Shown one piece after another: positions 23,070-33,969 of a stretch of DNA of 64,000 bases (its first letter is position 1; each line of letters starts with the position of its first letter). Under the pieces are notes generated by a model. That model made no database searches and was not told the DNA's origin. It worked only from the letters and a program-made list of their open reading frames with translations. Source of the stretch: Mycogone perniciosa (Eukaryota > Ascomycota > Sordariomycetes > Hypocreales > Hypocreaceae). The translations under genes and the position numbers were made by a program. The DNA is taken from NCBI GenBank assembly GCA_025331125.1, contig JAOALB010000083.1:37439-101438 (forward strand), written 5' to 3'.

Positions 23070-24679
23070 TGCGAGCAAATTGCGGTTATTGTTGGTGTTG
23101 TGATTGAAGTTGAAAGGTGTCAGGAGGAGTACTGTCTGCAAGACAAAAGGCCACGACAGGCCGCGGGTTTGGCCTGATAAATGAACCATGATTCCAACAA
23201 ACACAAGGCCGACCTATAGAGGTCCGCACTGGGATTCGCTATTGCATACAACGCACCACCACCTAAACGGCTCGTTGATTGCCAAAACGCCGCCGGTTGG
23301 TTGGCCAGCAGAGGCGTGCGCGCTATAGCCTAAGGGTTCCGGGGGCCACACCAGTTTCCCACTCTCGAGTGCTACCTCAGCGATGTGCCGATACGTCACC
23401 CTGTGCTTCGTAGGTAGATTTACTCGTAAGTACTCGGTTCGAGGTCGAGATGTATCTGCCGGAGGGAGGGAGAGCCAGGCAGAGAGAAGGTGTGGCGTCC
23501 CGAGCCAATATAGATATACTCGCTCAGCCTACTAAGGTAGCCAGCAGACAAACATCCATGATCCGCCATCGCTTCTTGATAATAGCACGAGCACTATTAC
23601 AATTTGCCGTACTTCGGATATGCCCTAGCCTCCAGGCTACCCGACCCTCTCCCCATTTCTGCATTCCGGGGGGGCGCCGGGGCCAATTCCCATTGCATGT
23701 CCATAGTCCCATCAGATCAAAAACCATGGATATCGCGGTGGCTATAGGGATGAGAGCCGTCTGCTGACCAGTGCGTTCAACGGGTGAGAATCGGTCCTGA
23801 ACCTGCGACCGCAAACAGATCCTCCATACCGTAGATAGTGCCTACGCGTACATTAGCAGTGAGCCGGGGATCCCCTCCAGATGTTGCAGTGACGGTGGAG
23901 CTGACGAGGCTTCCAAGCTTCATTCCTTTGTGAGCGAGTGAGCAGTTGGTTGGGACAGTAGGTAGTAGTGATACTAGTGCTGTGGGACGACCAGGCTGAG
24001 CGATGGTCAGGGGAGGTTAGGCCTCCAGCCAGGGCCATGCCAGGGGAAGGGAGCGGCTGCGGCCGGTCGATTTTACCCATCCGCTACCCAGTGGGGGGGT
24101 ACTCGTAGATACCTTAGGTAGTATGGAGGGCACCCACTAATAGTCTAGGTACCCGCCTGGAAATTGCCCAGATGATGCCATCTTGGCACTGTTGCCAGGG
24201 CCGCCAACTGACGCCCGCTACGCACACCACTGGAGTACACGCACATCACATCAGTCTTGTGATACTGTAGAACCACCAAGCCAACAACATGACATGGAAC
24301 CCCGGTATTGCTGAGTTCTCCATCGGGATTGATGCACACGGCGCGGAGACACGGACTGACTGACTGGGAATCCCACGCCTAACCGGCACGTTTCTAACGC
24401 GTGGCTCCGGGGCTGCACGGCTCTCCGACTGCATACGAGTAGCTGCAGAGGGAGCAGCATCAACACAGCATCCATGTATGTAGTACTCCGTACATGAACT
24501 CGACTCGCCCAGCCAACACGTATTAGTATGTATGTACGATATGATGGAGTTTTAATTTCCCATCTTCCTGCAGACACCAGTAAATGCAACCAAAACCCCG
24601 TCTCGGCTCGCTCCAGTCATGGACTCATCGTCGCATTCGCCCCCCTTCTATATGTGTTCCATGAGGCTTCTCTTCTACT
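23070..24679. other. Spacer marking the probable right border of the metabolite cluster
   Basis: About 1.6 kb with only short, random-looking ORFs. It includes the GMC promoter and the 3' region of the Mus7 gene, plus a GTACTCCGTAC element near 24,482. No RNA gene was seen. Confidence 0.5.
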
Positions 24680-27600
24680 CTACAACATGGGTGGTAACAC
24701 TGATGCATGTATTCTAGAAAATCTCTCCCACCACCACCACCATTCCTGAATCCTTCTACCCAAGTCGTCCACCATGTCCTCAGCTTCCCAGGCCGGCTGC
24801 TCCACTCCTTGGTCCTTGGCCAATATGCCCCTTCTGACGGCGTTCCCCGGTGTTGGAATCGCAATTCTGTCGGCCGTGACAACCCAGTTTTTCTCAATGT
24901 CTTCCGTGATTTCGTTGGCGAAGCGACCAACCGTCGAGTCGACTCGCAAGGCCCGAACGTGGCATCGTCCCACACCTCCCAAAAGGGGGCCTGTGTCCAT
25001 CGAGCTGTGCCCCATATCAGCAAGATCCCTGAGATATGTGCGCGCTGTTATAGCAAACGCCATCAGATGCTCAAGAGCGTTCATGACTTCGCGCCAGCCC
25101 GCGGACTGCGAACCCAGCACCGACAGTGCATAGAGAGACGGCCAGAGCAGGTTCAGGATAGTAATCGCCTGCCTCATGACATGTGCCCGCGATCCAGACA
25201 ATGGTTCGTCGCTCCGGCTCAGCTTGGTCATCCCCTCAACAATAGCGCGTAATGTGACGGCAAGATGAGGCAGGTCACTCTCGCCAAGCTCATGCGAAAC
25301 TACCTTGCCGTCTAGAAGCAGGTGCAGAGCTTCCACATACACGTCCATCAGAGGAAATGCAGAGCTGTTGGTGAAGGACGCCAGAATAATGGCCGGTAAC
25401 ATCTTGCCCAGCACAAAGTCCACGATGCCTTGATGCTTCAGTACCTTCCGCAGCATATCAACATCATCTTGAAGCTTGCCATTGGTTAATGCGGCTTTGA
25501 AGTTGTTGAGTAAGAGGTAGAACAGCCGCTGCGCCGCTCGCACATCCCCTTCCTGTAGCTGGAGACCATAGGACAACATTCCCGCCACCTGAAGCTGGGG
25601 GTCCTCTGTCGACGGTGAGTACTCCTTGCTAATTTGGTAGAAGAAGTCATGCACTGCACAAATTTCGGATCCGTGCACTTTAATGAGTGATATAATCTCT
25701 CGAACAAACACCACGTAATTGTGGTGTGAGGCACGTTGTGATATCGCTTTCAGGTCTCCCTGGATCTGCTCCATCACCAACCTCAGCGTCTTGGCGTGTT
25801 CTTCCTTGTGGACACTCTTGTGAGATCGCCCTGCATCCCGCACTGATCTTCGCATCCATGAGACTGCAAACTCGAATAAGTCTCGGTTGCTGTTATAGTC
25901 AGGTCTGATACTTAAACCAACCACAGCATCAGGGACGAATTGCTCGCCATGGCGTTGAAGTTGCTCCGCAAGCTGGTTTTCGTATTCCAGGTATTCATGA
26001 GGCTTTACCAGGGACAGAGCCCACGCCTCACAAAGGCTGAAGCTGACATCTGAAAAGTTGTCGTGGCCGTGCTTCAAGAGAGTCAATAGAAAGAGGACAA
26101 GGTACTTCCTTTGGTTGGGCTCAATAGTGTGTGGGGGGCCATCAAACAGCCCGTACTTGCCCAGCTTAAACATATCAGACAATCTCATTAGACCGCCATT
26201 GATGAACCTCGTGCCCATTCGTGCAGACAACATAATGACCTGCTCCATGCACCAATGCTTGTCTAGCGACGCCATAGCCAAGAGGTTCAAGTCACCTTCT
26301 TGGGGCGACAGAATACATCTCGTCATCAGGAAGTAACTTCGCGACAGATCGTGATCCACAACCAGAAGGGCGTCGTCAGCTTGCGCGGAGCTCAGGATCT
26401 GACTCTCACTCTGCTGGCTTTCCTCATTGTCCTTGAATTCATCAACCTTGGCGAGAAACGAGTCTAGAGTAGCTAGTGTCGTCCGCAGGATTGTCCAGTC
26501 AATCTCAGGGGGGGCCACAGAGAAGCACTTGAATACTTGCTGCAGTTGAGACGTATTCAGGCAGAATGTTGCCGCTTCCAGGTCCGGAGCATGTCTCATG
26601 ACATCGAGCGAGGCAATAACTGAGAGCTGCAAAACTTCCATCACCGCCGCCTTGTTCATCGATATCATAGAGTTAACCATGCCTCGACTGATGGACTTGC
26701 TAATATCTTTGGATAGAGCCAAAAGCTGTTGGTTAATGTCAGCCGCTACAGAATCGAACTGTTGCATCGTTTGCTGGAAGAATGCGTTCCTCCATTGCGT
26801 GAAGGGTTTAAAAGAGGTGGTTGCTTCACCTGTCGCGACAACAAATCGTGCAAGCTGATTCCAGGCACGGATATTGATCAGACATGCCTCCTTATGAGAG
26901 CTTTCTGGCGTAATGAGTCTCTCGATGAGCGTCACGGCGGGACGCAAGTCAGGCGGAGATGCCCAAAATAATGTGCCGATAAGGTCATGATGATTCCTCA
27001 AGGCGGCCAAATCACGTTCATGGACGTTTTGTTCCTTGAGGTATTGGCGATTATGATTCGGTATTGTTCGGGCAACAAGGTTGCGGATGTCCTTGTCGGA
27101 ACCAGCATCCCTGAGTTTCCGAATGCTTAGGGCCAAAAGCTTCAGAAAAATATGAAAGCATCGGTCGTCCGGCTCAATATCCAACGACGGATTCTTGGCC
27201 AGCTCTTCAAGAAACCGTGGAGATTTGTGGACTTCCTCGTTGCGAAGGTGTGCAAGATTTTGGGATCCGAAGAAGTCAAAGATAACCCCGACAACTGGTG
27301 CACTTCGACGCCATCCCCACTGCTGTACAAGATAGTGACAGCGTCCAACAAGGGCCCGGCAATAGTTATTGAAGCTCGGCGACTGTCGATCGTTTTCCTG
27401 ATATAACTGGAACACCCGCTTGACAAGTTTCTGGGGAATCGTCCAGCCATCAATCGTTGTGTAGTGTCGTTTGCCAGCAATAACCACGCCGGAATCATTG
27501 AACTCAAAAAGCGGGACAAGAGTGAACATAATCTCCCAGACACGTTCATACGTCTGAACATCGACACTAGATAAAGTCTGGAGCGAAATCGCAACTGTCT

Positions 27601-30600
27601 GCACCACGTCCCAAAATGAAGCCCGTGGGATTCGTGCATGCTCGAGAACTTTGATCAACAGGACCCAGGAATGAATTACAGCCGCGTCATCCCTTAAACC
27701 GCGCTCACGACAGCTTGGTCTATTCAAGTCTTCGTAGATCTTCTTGATCCGATTTGTTCCCAGGTGCAAGAGTGTCGCAATTGTCAACTTCGCTATTGAT
27801 TTTAACACGTCTTCGATTTGGATTTGCTCACTCATTAATGATGGTCCACTGCGACATATCCTCAGAGCCAAGAGGGAGACCAGAAGCAGACGGTCATATA
27901 TTCTCAATGCTAACTCACACTTGGCCTGTGAACACTTGTTGATGCGAGGGCTCATGCGGTCGATAAAGCCTCCAAAAGCTTGCTGTAGACGTGACAAAAA
28001 CGACGATGGAGTAGTTCCTTCCCCAAGACTCAGAGAGTCCTTGACATATCTAAGTATGAAACTCGCTGCATCAACTGTAGTTGATCCATCTGAGCGACCT
28101 GATTCGTTGTGATCGCTCTCAAGCTGTTCTGCGATAAAATCTAGTATAATCCCGAGTTCCGAGGATACTTGGTCGTTCCATAGGCCCCATCTTAGAACTT
28201 GGCCACTGAGAGTAAACGAGACTCGTGGTCGAGCATTCAGTATTTTCAGATGGGTATTTTCACCCATGCAAGCCTCGATAATACCACTGCCAATGAGGGT
28301 AGACTCATGGAAGTAGACATTTGGATTGAGAGGGAAAATCTCGAAGTGATGAGTGTATCTGGTACCATACGGCCCTAGTCCCTGAAGTTTCTTCCCTTCG
28401 GGCTGTAGCTCGCTGACTTCAGACGGGTGATGGTATTGCACTGGAAGAGGATCATGAGCATGCGTGTATTGCGGTGCCTCAACATCGATGTGGCATGGTT
28501 TGGTCTTTTTTCGAAAACGGGACGTTTTTGATTCCCCTTCGCGCTGTTTTGAGACATGATGTAATTTTTCTACCTCCTCATCTGGGGAGCTAGCTCTTGA
28601 TGGAATGTCAAAGTCGTTGGTTTCGAAACCTCCAACAGAGCTTGCCACGGACAAGCCCCGGTCACGTTTTCGGAAAAGAAGGTCAAGGAATCTCTTTCTT
28701 GAATGAAAGGTAACACCAACAGGCTGCTCTGATCCGTCTGTCTCCAATTGAGCAGGCCTTGTTGAAGTTGAGAGAGTCTGGCGTAAGCCCCCAACAGACG
28801 GCACCTGTCGCTTCATGGGGGGTTTGGCAGACGAGTCTTTTGGTTGATAGCTAATCGAGCCACCCTTGCTAACATGCTTGACGAGTTTCCGAGATATATT
28901 TTTCGGGGCACTAAGTGACTCTATTGTCTTCATGCTGTTGCCTGAGCTTTCTGCAAGCGGTTGGGTTTGCCGACGGTGCCGCTTTTTGGACTGGCTGGCA
29001 GCAGAAACTGATGGGCGCTGTTTGATAGATCCAGACCTCCATTCGTCCAAGACAGATACGGCATCTATATGATCCTGTCTACTAGCAAGTTTGATGCTTT
29101 TCTGCCTTGGGCTACTACGGCCCTGATTGGCGCGTTGTTTGGCAGTGCGTGCGGCAATTCTCAAGAACCTCGGGGCATCCGGTTCGATAATATCCAGAAT
29201 ACCGAGACGAGGAGAAGCCGAAGGGGCTTTTGTTACTCCTGACTTTTTGCTCTGGGCTTTGCTTGACTTGCCCCTTGTTCCAGTTTTGCGAGAACTCTTT
29301 TGTGCCGGAGGTCGGTTTACTGCATATGTGCTTCTAGAGCCTTGAAAGAGCCCGGTGATCTTTGATTGCTTTGACGATTTCTGCGACGGCTGCTTTTTGG
29401 TGATATTTGATGTCTTGGTTCGTTTGCCATCTCTATGGAATGCTTCAGAAAGCTGAAGTTGGCGTTTTCTCCCAGAAGCCATACGGTCGATATAATCCTC
29501 CTCCACCACCGAGTCTCCATCATCGAAGGAGGCATTTCCCTGTAGATCAATGTCCGGCAGCGGCTCGAATGGTAACTTTCTCTGCTGGTGAAATATGTCA
29601 TCTGTTGTCTTCTGGTTGGCCGACGGAGCCTCATCGTCGGATTCCTCAAACAGGAGATGAGTTGCGACCGACCCAGGGGCTGCTTGTCTTGGTTGCGCTA
29701 CTCCACGTCTCACCTCACGCTCGGGGGTCCGGTTTCTTTGCCTTTTATTCATATCCCTTTGGGCCTTGTCTCTGCCTGTTTGCTGGTCAAGTCTGAGCCA
29801 CGAGGCGGGAAGAACACCCCTGATGCGTCGTCCAATTTTTGTCACCAACTCTTTTTCACTCTCTGAATCAGTTGATGTATCCGTGTTATCTTGATCCCCT
29901 TGAACATTGTCTCCCCTCTTGTCAGTGTCTTCTTCTTCTCCGGAAGAGATATCAATTACAGACGCTGAGAGCTTGGGCAGCGGAGCCACCTGCTCAAGTG
30001 GCGACATCAAATCGCTGATTTGGTCGATGCTGGTCTTGGGAGTAGAGACGGGATTGTATTGTAGCTTGGGGATTGGCGCAAACAACGGATCGGGCGAGTT
30101 GAGCCTTGATTCGATGGGAGCATTAGGTTCATGCAGATCGCTATGAACAAAATCTCGCCTTTGCCGTTTTCGAGTGACTGACTGAGGTTGAAATGTCTTC
30201 CGCTTTGAGAACTTGGCCGTGCCGGATCGCGAGTTTGAGTTTAGCAATTGGTCCAAGTCTGGTAGGTCCTGGTCCAAGACGCTTGTGTCATCCGTGTCGT
30301 TCTGAGAGCTAAGTAGACTGCTAGTGCCAGCACGATTGTTCAACGGTGAAGTCTTTTGGGGCGATGGTGAAGGGAAACCCAACTCTTCGTGGCCTCCCGA
30401 GGCCTGTGCCAGGTCATTCGGTTGGCTCTTGTCAGACACCTCGGGCAGTCCACCCCCCTGGCTTTCTTGTTCAAAATCATCGTCATCCACAGGCAGTTCC
30501 TCTCGCTGTCGTCGCTCAGCCTCGACAGTCACCTTGACAGGTCTGACACCGTGTTCCCTTAAGAAGCTACTATATTGTGCATTCTCGAGGAGATATGGGT

Positions 30601-31195
30601 GTTCTTGGATTGGTTTTCGTGGTCGCAGAGACCGCTCATAGCGAAAGGCAACTTGCCTAGCCTCCTGCTCTTCCGTATGATGACCAGGTTCCTGGATATG
30701 TATTTCTGTTCTTGACTTTTTGATTGGTGAGACAGTAGAGGCCTGGACTATGTCACCATCATCCGTGAATTCCGTCGTTGTTGGCGCTGTGATGCGAACA
30801 AAGCTCGTTGATACTTCATCCCCAAAAGAGGGCGCATCTCTGGATTCTTTCGATACGGGGGCTTCCGCTTGTGTTCCATCGTTTTGGGGCGAGTTGATGC
30901 CATCGGTCATCTCGTCGGTTGGGGCAGACGATATGGGTGAGGAATCGAGAGGCTCGGGGGTTATTGGTCGCGGTGGTCGGGTGGAGAAGTCTGGCTTCTG
31001 TGGTCTTCTTCTTTCTACTTCGTTCTCCTCTTCCGAGTCTGGGAAATCCCATATGTCTCTTTCGTGATCATTGTTTGTGACCGTCGCCGATATTTTTATG
31101 GTTGGCTGGGCTTTCGCCTCCTCCACGTTCTGGCTCTCGAATCCGTCCTCATCTTCTGAGTCCGGGACTTCCCCCAGCACTTTCCAATTCGCCAT
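24680..31195 (-). CDS. mus7: Mus7/Mms22-family DNA repair scaffold
   Basis: A single uninterrupted frame of 2,171 residues. The N-terminus (MANWKVLGEVPDSEDEDG, then DIWDFPDSEEENE) is the characteristic opening of fungal Mus7 proteins. The first ~1,000 residues are disordered, rich in Ser, basic clusters and acidic SDSE motifs. The remainder is helical, as in Mms22-type scaffolds. Mus7/Mms22 works with the Rtt101/Cul8-Mms1 ubiquitin ligase (Brc1 pathway in fission yeast) to help stalled or broken replication forks recover. The C-terminus ends in five consecutive Trp encoded by a TGG repeat; the last ~25 residues may lie beyond an unrecognised intron. It is divergent from ORC5, sharing a 648-bp promoter region. 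Confidence 0.85.
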   Translation of the reverse strand: MANWKVLGEVPDSEDEDGFESQNVEEAKAQPTIKISATVTNNDHERDIWDFPDSEEENEVERRRPQKPDFSTRPPRPITPEPLDSSPISSAPTDEMTDGINSPQNDGTQAEAPVSKESRDAPSFGDEVSTSFVRITAPTTTEFTDDGDIVQASTVSPIKKSRTEIHIQEPGHHTEEQEARQVAFRYERSLRPRKPIQEHPYLLENAQYSSFLREHGVRPVKVTVEAERRQREELPVDDDDFEQESQGGGLPEVSDKSQPNDLAQASGGHEELGFPSPSPQKTSPLNNRAGTSSLLSSQNDTDDTSVLDQDLPDLDQLLNSNSRSGTAKFSKRKTFQPQSVTRKRQRRDFVHSDLHEPNAPIESRLNSPDPLFAPIPKLQYNPVSTPKTSIDQISDLMSPLEQVAPLPKLSASVIDISSGEEEDTDKRGDNVQGDQDNTDTSTDSESEKELVTKIGRRIRGVLPASWLRLDQQTGRDKAQRDMNKRQRNRTPEREVRRGVAQPRQAAPGSVATHLLFEESDDEAPSANQKTTDDIFHQQRKLPFEPLPDIDLQGNASFDDGDSVVEEDYIDRMASGRKRQLQLSEAFHRDGKRTKTSNITKKQPSQKSSKQSKITGLFQGSRSTYAVNRPPAQKSSRKTGTRGKSSKAQSKKSGVTKAPSASPRLGILDIIEPDAPRFLRIAARTAKQRANQGRSSPRQKSIKLASRQDHIDAVSVLDEWRSGSIKQRPSVSAASQSKKRHRRQTQPLAESSGNSMKTIESLSAPKNISRKLVKHVSKGGSISYQPKDSSAKPPMKRQVPSVGGLRQTLSTSTRPAQLETDGSEQPVGVTFHSRKRFLDLLFRKRDRGLSVASSVGGFETNDFDIPSRASSPDEEVEKLHHVSKQREGESKTSRFRKKTKPCHIDVEAPQYTHAHDPLPVQYHHPSEVSELQPEGKKLQGLGPYGTRYTHHFEIFPLNPNVYFHESTLIGSGIIEACMGENTHLKILNARPRVSFTLSGQVLRWGLWNDQVSSELGIILDFIAEQLESDHNESGRSDGSTTVDAASFILRYVKDSLSLGEGTTPSSFLSRLQQAFGGFIDRMSPRINKCSQAKCELALRIYDRLLLVSLLALRICRSGPSLMSEQIQIEDVLKSIAKLTIATLLHLGTNRIKKIYEDLNRPSCRERGLRDDAAVIHSWVLLIKVLEHARIPRASFWDVVQTVAISLQTLSSVDVQTYERVWEIMFTLVPLFEFNDSGVVIAGKRHYTTIDGWTIPQKLVKRVFQLYQENDRQSPSFNNYCRALVGRCHYLVQQWGWRRSAPVVGVIFDFFGSQNLAHLRNEEVHKSPRFLEELAKNPSLDIEPDDRCFHIFLKLLALSIRKLRDAGSDKDIRNLVARTIPNHNRQYLKEQNVHERDLAALRNHHDLIGTLFWASPPDLRPAVTLIERLITPESSHKEACLINIRAWNQLARFVVATGEATTSFKPFTQWRNAFFQQTMQQFDSVAADINQQLLALSKDISKSISRGMVNSMISMNKAAVMEVLQLSVIASLDVMRHAPDLEAATFCLNTSQLQQVFKCFSVAPPEIDWTILRTTLATLDSFLAKVDEFKDNEESQQSESQILSSAQADDALLVVDHDLSRSYFLMTRCILSPQEGDLNLLAMASLDKHWCMEQVIMLSARMGTRFINGGLMRLSDMFKLGKYGLFDGPPHTIEPNQRKYLVLFLLTLLKHGHDNFSDVSFSLCEAWALSLVKPHEYLEYENQLAEQLQRHGEQFVPDAVVGLSIRPDYNSNRDLFEFAVSWMRRSVRDAGRSHKSVHKEEHAKTLRLVMEQIQGDLKAISQRASHHNYVVFVREIISLIKVHGSEICAVHDFFYQISKEYSPSTEDPQLQVAGMLSYGLQLQEGDVRAAQRLFYLLLNNFKAALTNGKLQDDVDMLRKVLKHQGIVDFVLGKMLPAIILASFTNSSAFPLMDVYVEALHLLLDGKVVSHELGESDLPHLAVTLRAIVEGMTKLSRSDEPLSGSRAHVMRQAITILNLLWPSLYALSVLGSQSAGWREVMNALEHLMAFAITARTYLRDLADMGHSSMDTGPLLGGVGRCHVRALRVDSTVGRFANEITEDIEKNWVVTADRIAIPTPGNAVRRGILAKDQGVEQPAWEAEDMVDDLGRRIQEWWWWWERFSRIHASVLPPML

Positions 31196-31843
31196 TGTTG
31201 TTGGTCGTCATGATTTCATGGTGTCGAAGTGGCTCCGGTCCGGGATGGCTCGCAAGTGAGCTCGAATTGCCGCATAATATGGAGGGCAATTGTTGGAGAA
31301 TGAAGTTCTGATTTCAGTTGATTCATAATCCTACTGTCTCAATTAAGCCCATACTCAGACAAGGTATGGAGGATTAATGCATGCATTAACGCCGGGCTTA
31401 CCAGGATTGCCTCCCTTGAAGTGAATCGCGTTAATGAGGACGCGTTAAATCCACACGCGCATTTTGCATGCATAATTGTGGGGAGCCGTTTAATGGATGC
31501 ACAGAAGCTTCGTCATTACCCTACAATACATTGGATATAATATGTCTAGATTACGCTTGAGGCTTTGAATTGGTCTACACAATAAGGAGATTGGGTTGAT
31601 TCGTTTTGTAATTCTACGCCTTTTTTTTCTATTCAATTATATACTGTGAAGTATAAATGTTGCTCTTTAATTGTTCTTATTTGCCCGTCACTTACAGCTT
31701 AAAGGTCGGCCGACAATCCCCCGACTACTACTCGTGAGACGCGCCAACGCGTTTCCCTTATCCAGGAATTTAACATTCAGTTCAACTCCAGAGCATTTAT
31801 GTGATCTGTATCCAACGACAATAGTCTTCGGGACGAAGCTATA
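31196..31843. other. Bidirectional promoter between mus7 and ORC5
   Basis: Spacer of 648 bases between divergent start codons. It contains repeated GCATGCATTA/GCATGCATAA words (31,375-31,475) and ACGCGT words (31,430-31,755). ACGCGT is the core of MCB elements, which drive G1/S genes in yeasts; both flanking genes act in replication, so the match is suggestive. Confidence 0.5.
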
Positions 31844-33538
31844 ATGGGTTCGCTATTCAGACTACCGGAAGAAATAATCATCACCCCTCTTTTACAGAGA
31901 TTCCCTGGCCGGGACCATCAAATCCGCTCGCTGGTCACGCTCCTCCATGTAAGTGCTTGCACTTCCTGCAAGCTGTAATCTGATGGATATGTTGCTGACA
32001 TTCTTTTTTGGCCGTCTAGCCCAATGGTGTGCTTTGCCCCAACATTGTAATTCACGGCACGGAGTCTACAGGGAAATCGAGCGTAACGAACCAAGTCCTC
32101 GCACGACTTTCGGAACATATCGCAGCGGAGTCGCATAGTGAAGGGGGCAACAGACTGCTATACGCCACGATCAATGCAGCTCAGTGCATCACAGGGCGGC
32201 ATCTATTCGAGCGTGTTGTGGGCGCGGTAGTTGATGAACTCAAAGAATGGAAAGGCGATGGCATTGATCCATCGGTACCTCGAAGGTGTGAGACGTTGGC
32301 ACAACTGACCGTGACCCTGAGCGGCTTGCTTGAAGGACCACATTTGGCAGACCCGGCATGGCGATTTGTCCTCGTGCTGGACTCAATTGATAGACAAAGG
32401 GAAGCACCGCCAACACTGATGCCGGCGCTGGCTCGGCTTTCCGAGATCGTAAGTTAAACGGATCATTGTGATGGTAGATGGGATGGGGGACAGCCTGCTG
32501 ATGACTTCAATCCAGATACCATGTCTTACTTGCGTCTTCATCGTAACAGCGCCACCCGCTGGCTTTCTTCGGACGCCATTATCCCCCTACCTCCACTTCC
32601 CACCATATACCAAGACTGAGTTCGTTCGGATTCTCGCTCTCAACCCTCCACCACCGATCCTTGGCCCAGCCTCGGGAACGGAAGAGGAAGCAACAGAGAT
32701 AGCCACACAGCAAGAGACCACAGATTTATGGAATCGGTTCTGTGCCGCCGTCCACGACTCCCTCGTCAAGTCGGCATCTCGTACGCTGCCGTCCTTCGAA
32801 CATAGCTGTCATGCTTTGTGGCCTCGCTTCACGGCTCCTATTATAGCGGGCACGCATTCACCCAAGGAATTCTCCAAGCTGCTTATCGCAGCTAGACAAC
32901 ACTTTCAAGATGAGACACTCTTGAACCCTAGTATTATATCTGTTCGACGTACCAGCGCGGCACCGATCTCCAATGGGACCACCAACAACAACTCACAAAC
33001 TCCGGTCAAGAATCCCGCAACATCACTATCAGCTTCATCGGCACCATCGGCATCACAGTCCATAGCCGGGCTTACGGCTTTGCTGCCTACTGCCGCCCGA
33101 CTGCTCCTCCTATCAGCTTACTTAGCCTCCCACAACGCTACCCGCCACGACCTCACCCTTTTTTCCACATATTACCACGGCCGCAAGCGCCGGCGCGGCG
33201 GTGGTTTTGCTGCCCGCGGTGGTCCTCGAAGCAAGCACCGCAAGATCGCCCGAAAACTACTCGGAGCACACGCCTTTGTCTTGGAGCGCATGATGGCCAT
33301 ATTCGAGGCCGTCCGAACTGAGTGGGTTGGGAAGGGTTCAGCCGTTGGCGCTACGGGCTTGGATGGCGATGTGGGCATGGCGATGGCGACCCTGGCGAGC
33401 TTGAGACTGCTGGTACGGGTTGGTACCGGTGACATGATGGATAGAGCTGGTAAATGGAGGATCAACGTCGGATGGGAGGTCATCCGAGGGATAGGCCGAA
33501 GTATCGGCGTGGAGATCGAGGAGTGGCTGATTGAATAA
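31844..33538 (+). CDS. ORC5: Origin recognition complex subunit 5
   Basis: Three exons: 31844-31948, 32020-32448 and 32516-33538, with 71- and 67-nt introns (GTAAGT donors, phase 0), give 518 residues. The Walker A loop GTESTGKSS spans residues 48-56 and is followed by a Walker B-like VLVLDSID (~152-159), typical of the AAA+ fold of ORC5. The C-terminal half has the ORC5 pattern LPTAARLLLLSAYLASHN, then a basic KRRRGG stretch and a winged-helix-like end (WRINVGWEVIRGIGRSI). It is a subunit of the six-protein complex that marks replication origins in the nucleus. The Ser/Thr/Asn-rich insert around residues 320-360 is a fungal-type loop. It is convergent with the transporter gene. Confidence 0.92.
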
Positions 33539-33969
33539 ATGTCCAACGGGCATGAAGGATATAATAACATGTATACTATTTTCCACAAGCTCTAGACATA
33601 TTCCCCAAACTGACTTAGAATAACAGCAGCCACGGCTGTATTGAACAAGCTTTGATCTATTTCATCACTGTCCCGTCTATCTCAACCAACTAGGAGTCCC
33701 AACCCATCCCATGAATTTGATTTCATAATTCATGCCCCAAGTATCAGGGTCATGTCCCCTCCAAACAACGCCAAAGACCCCTGTATACCGTAGAATGCTC
33801 AGTCTAGATGCTCGGGTGTGTTTTGCATTCGCCAGCCCATCTGAGGGATGAGGGCTAGATTCCAGATCTGGCCACGAAGAGGATAAAGCCAAACAAAAAA
33901 GCCGTTTAAAAACCGAACTAAAATGCAAAAAAAGTCATGCCTATCTTGACAAGATTGCTCTTGTCTTGT
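33539..33969. other. Convergent spacer, nothing recognised
   Basis: Spacer of 431 bases holding the 3' ends of ORC5 and of the transporter gene. No further feature was seen. Confidence 0.5.

Noticed and set aside
23524..23814. Possible tRNA-like T-arm (GGTTCAGGACC on the minus strand)
   Set aside because: No matching acceptor stem, D-arm or anticodon arm could be drawn around it.
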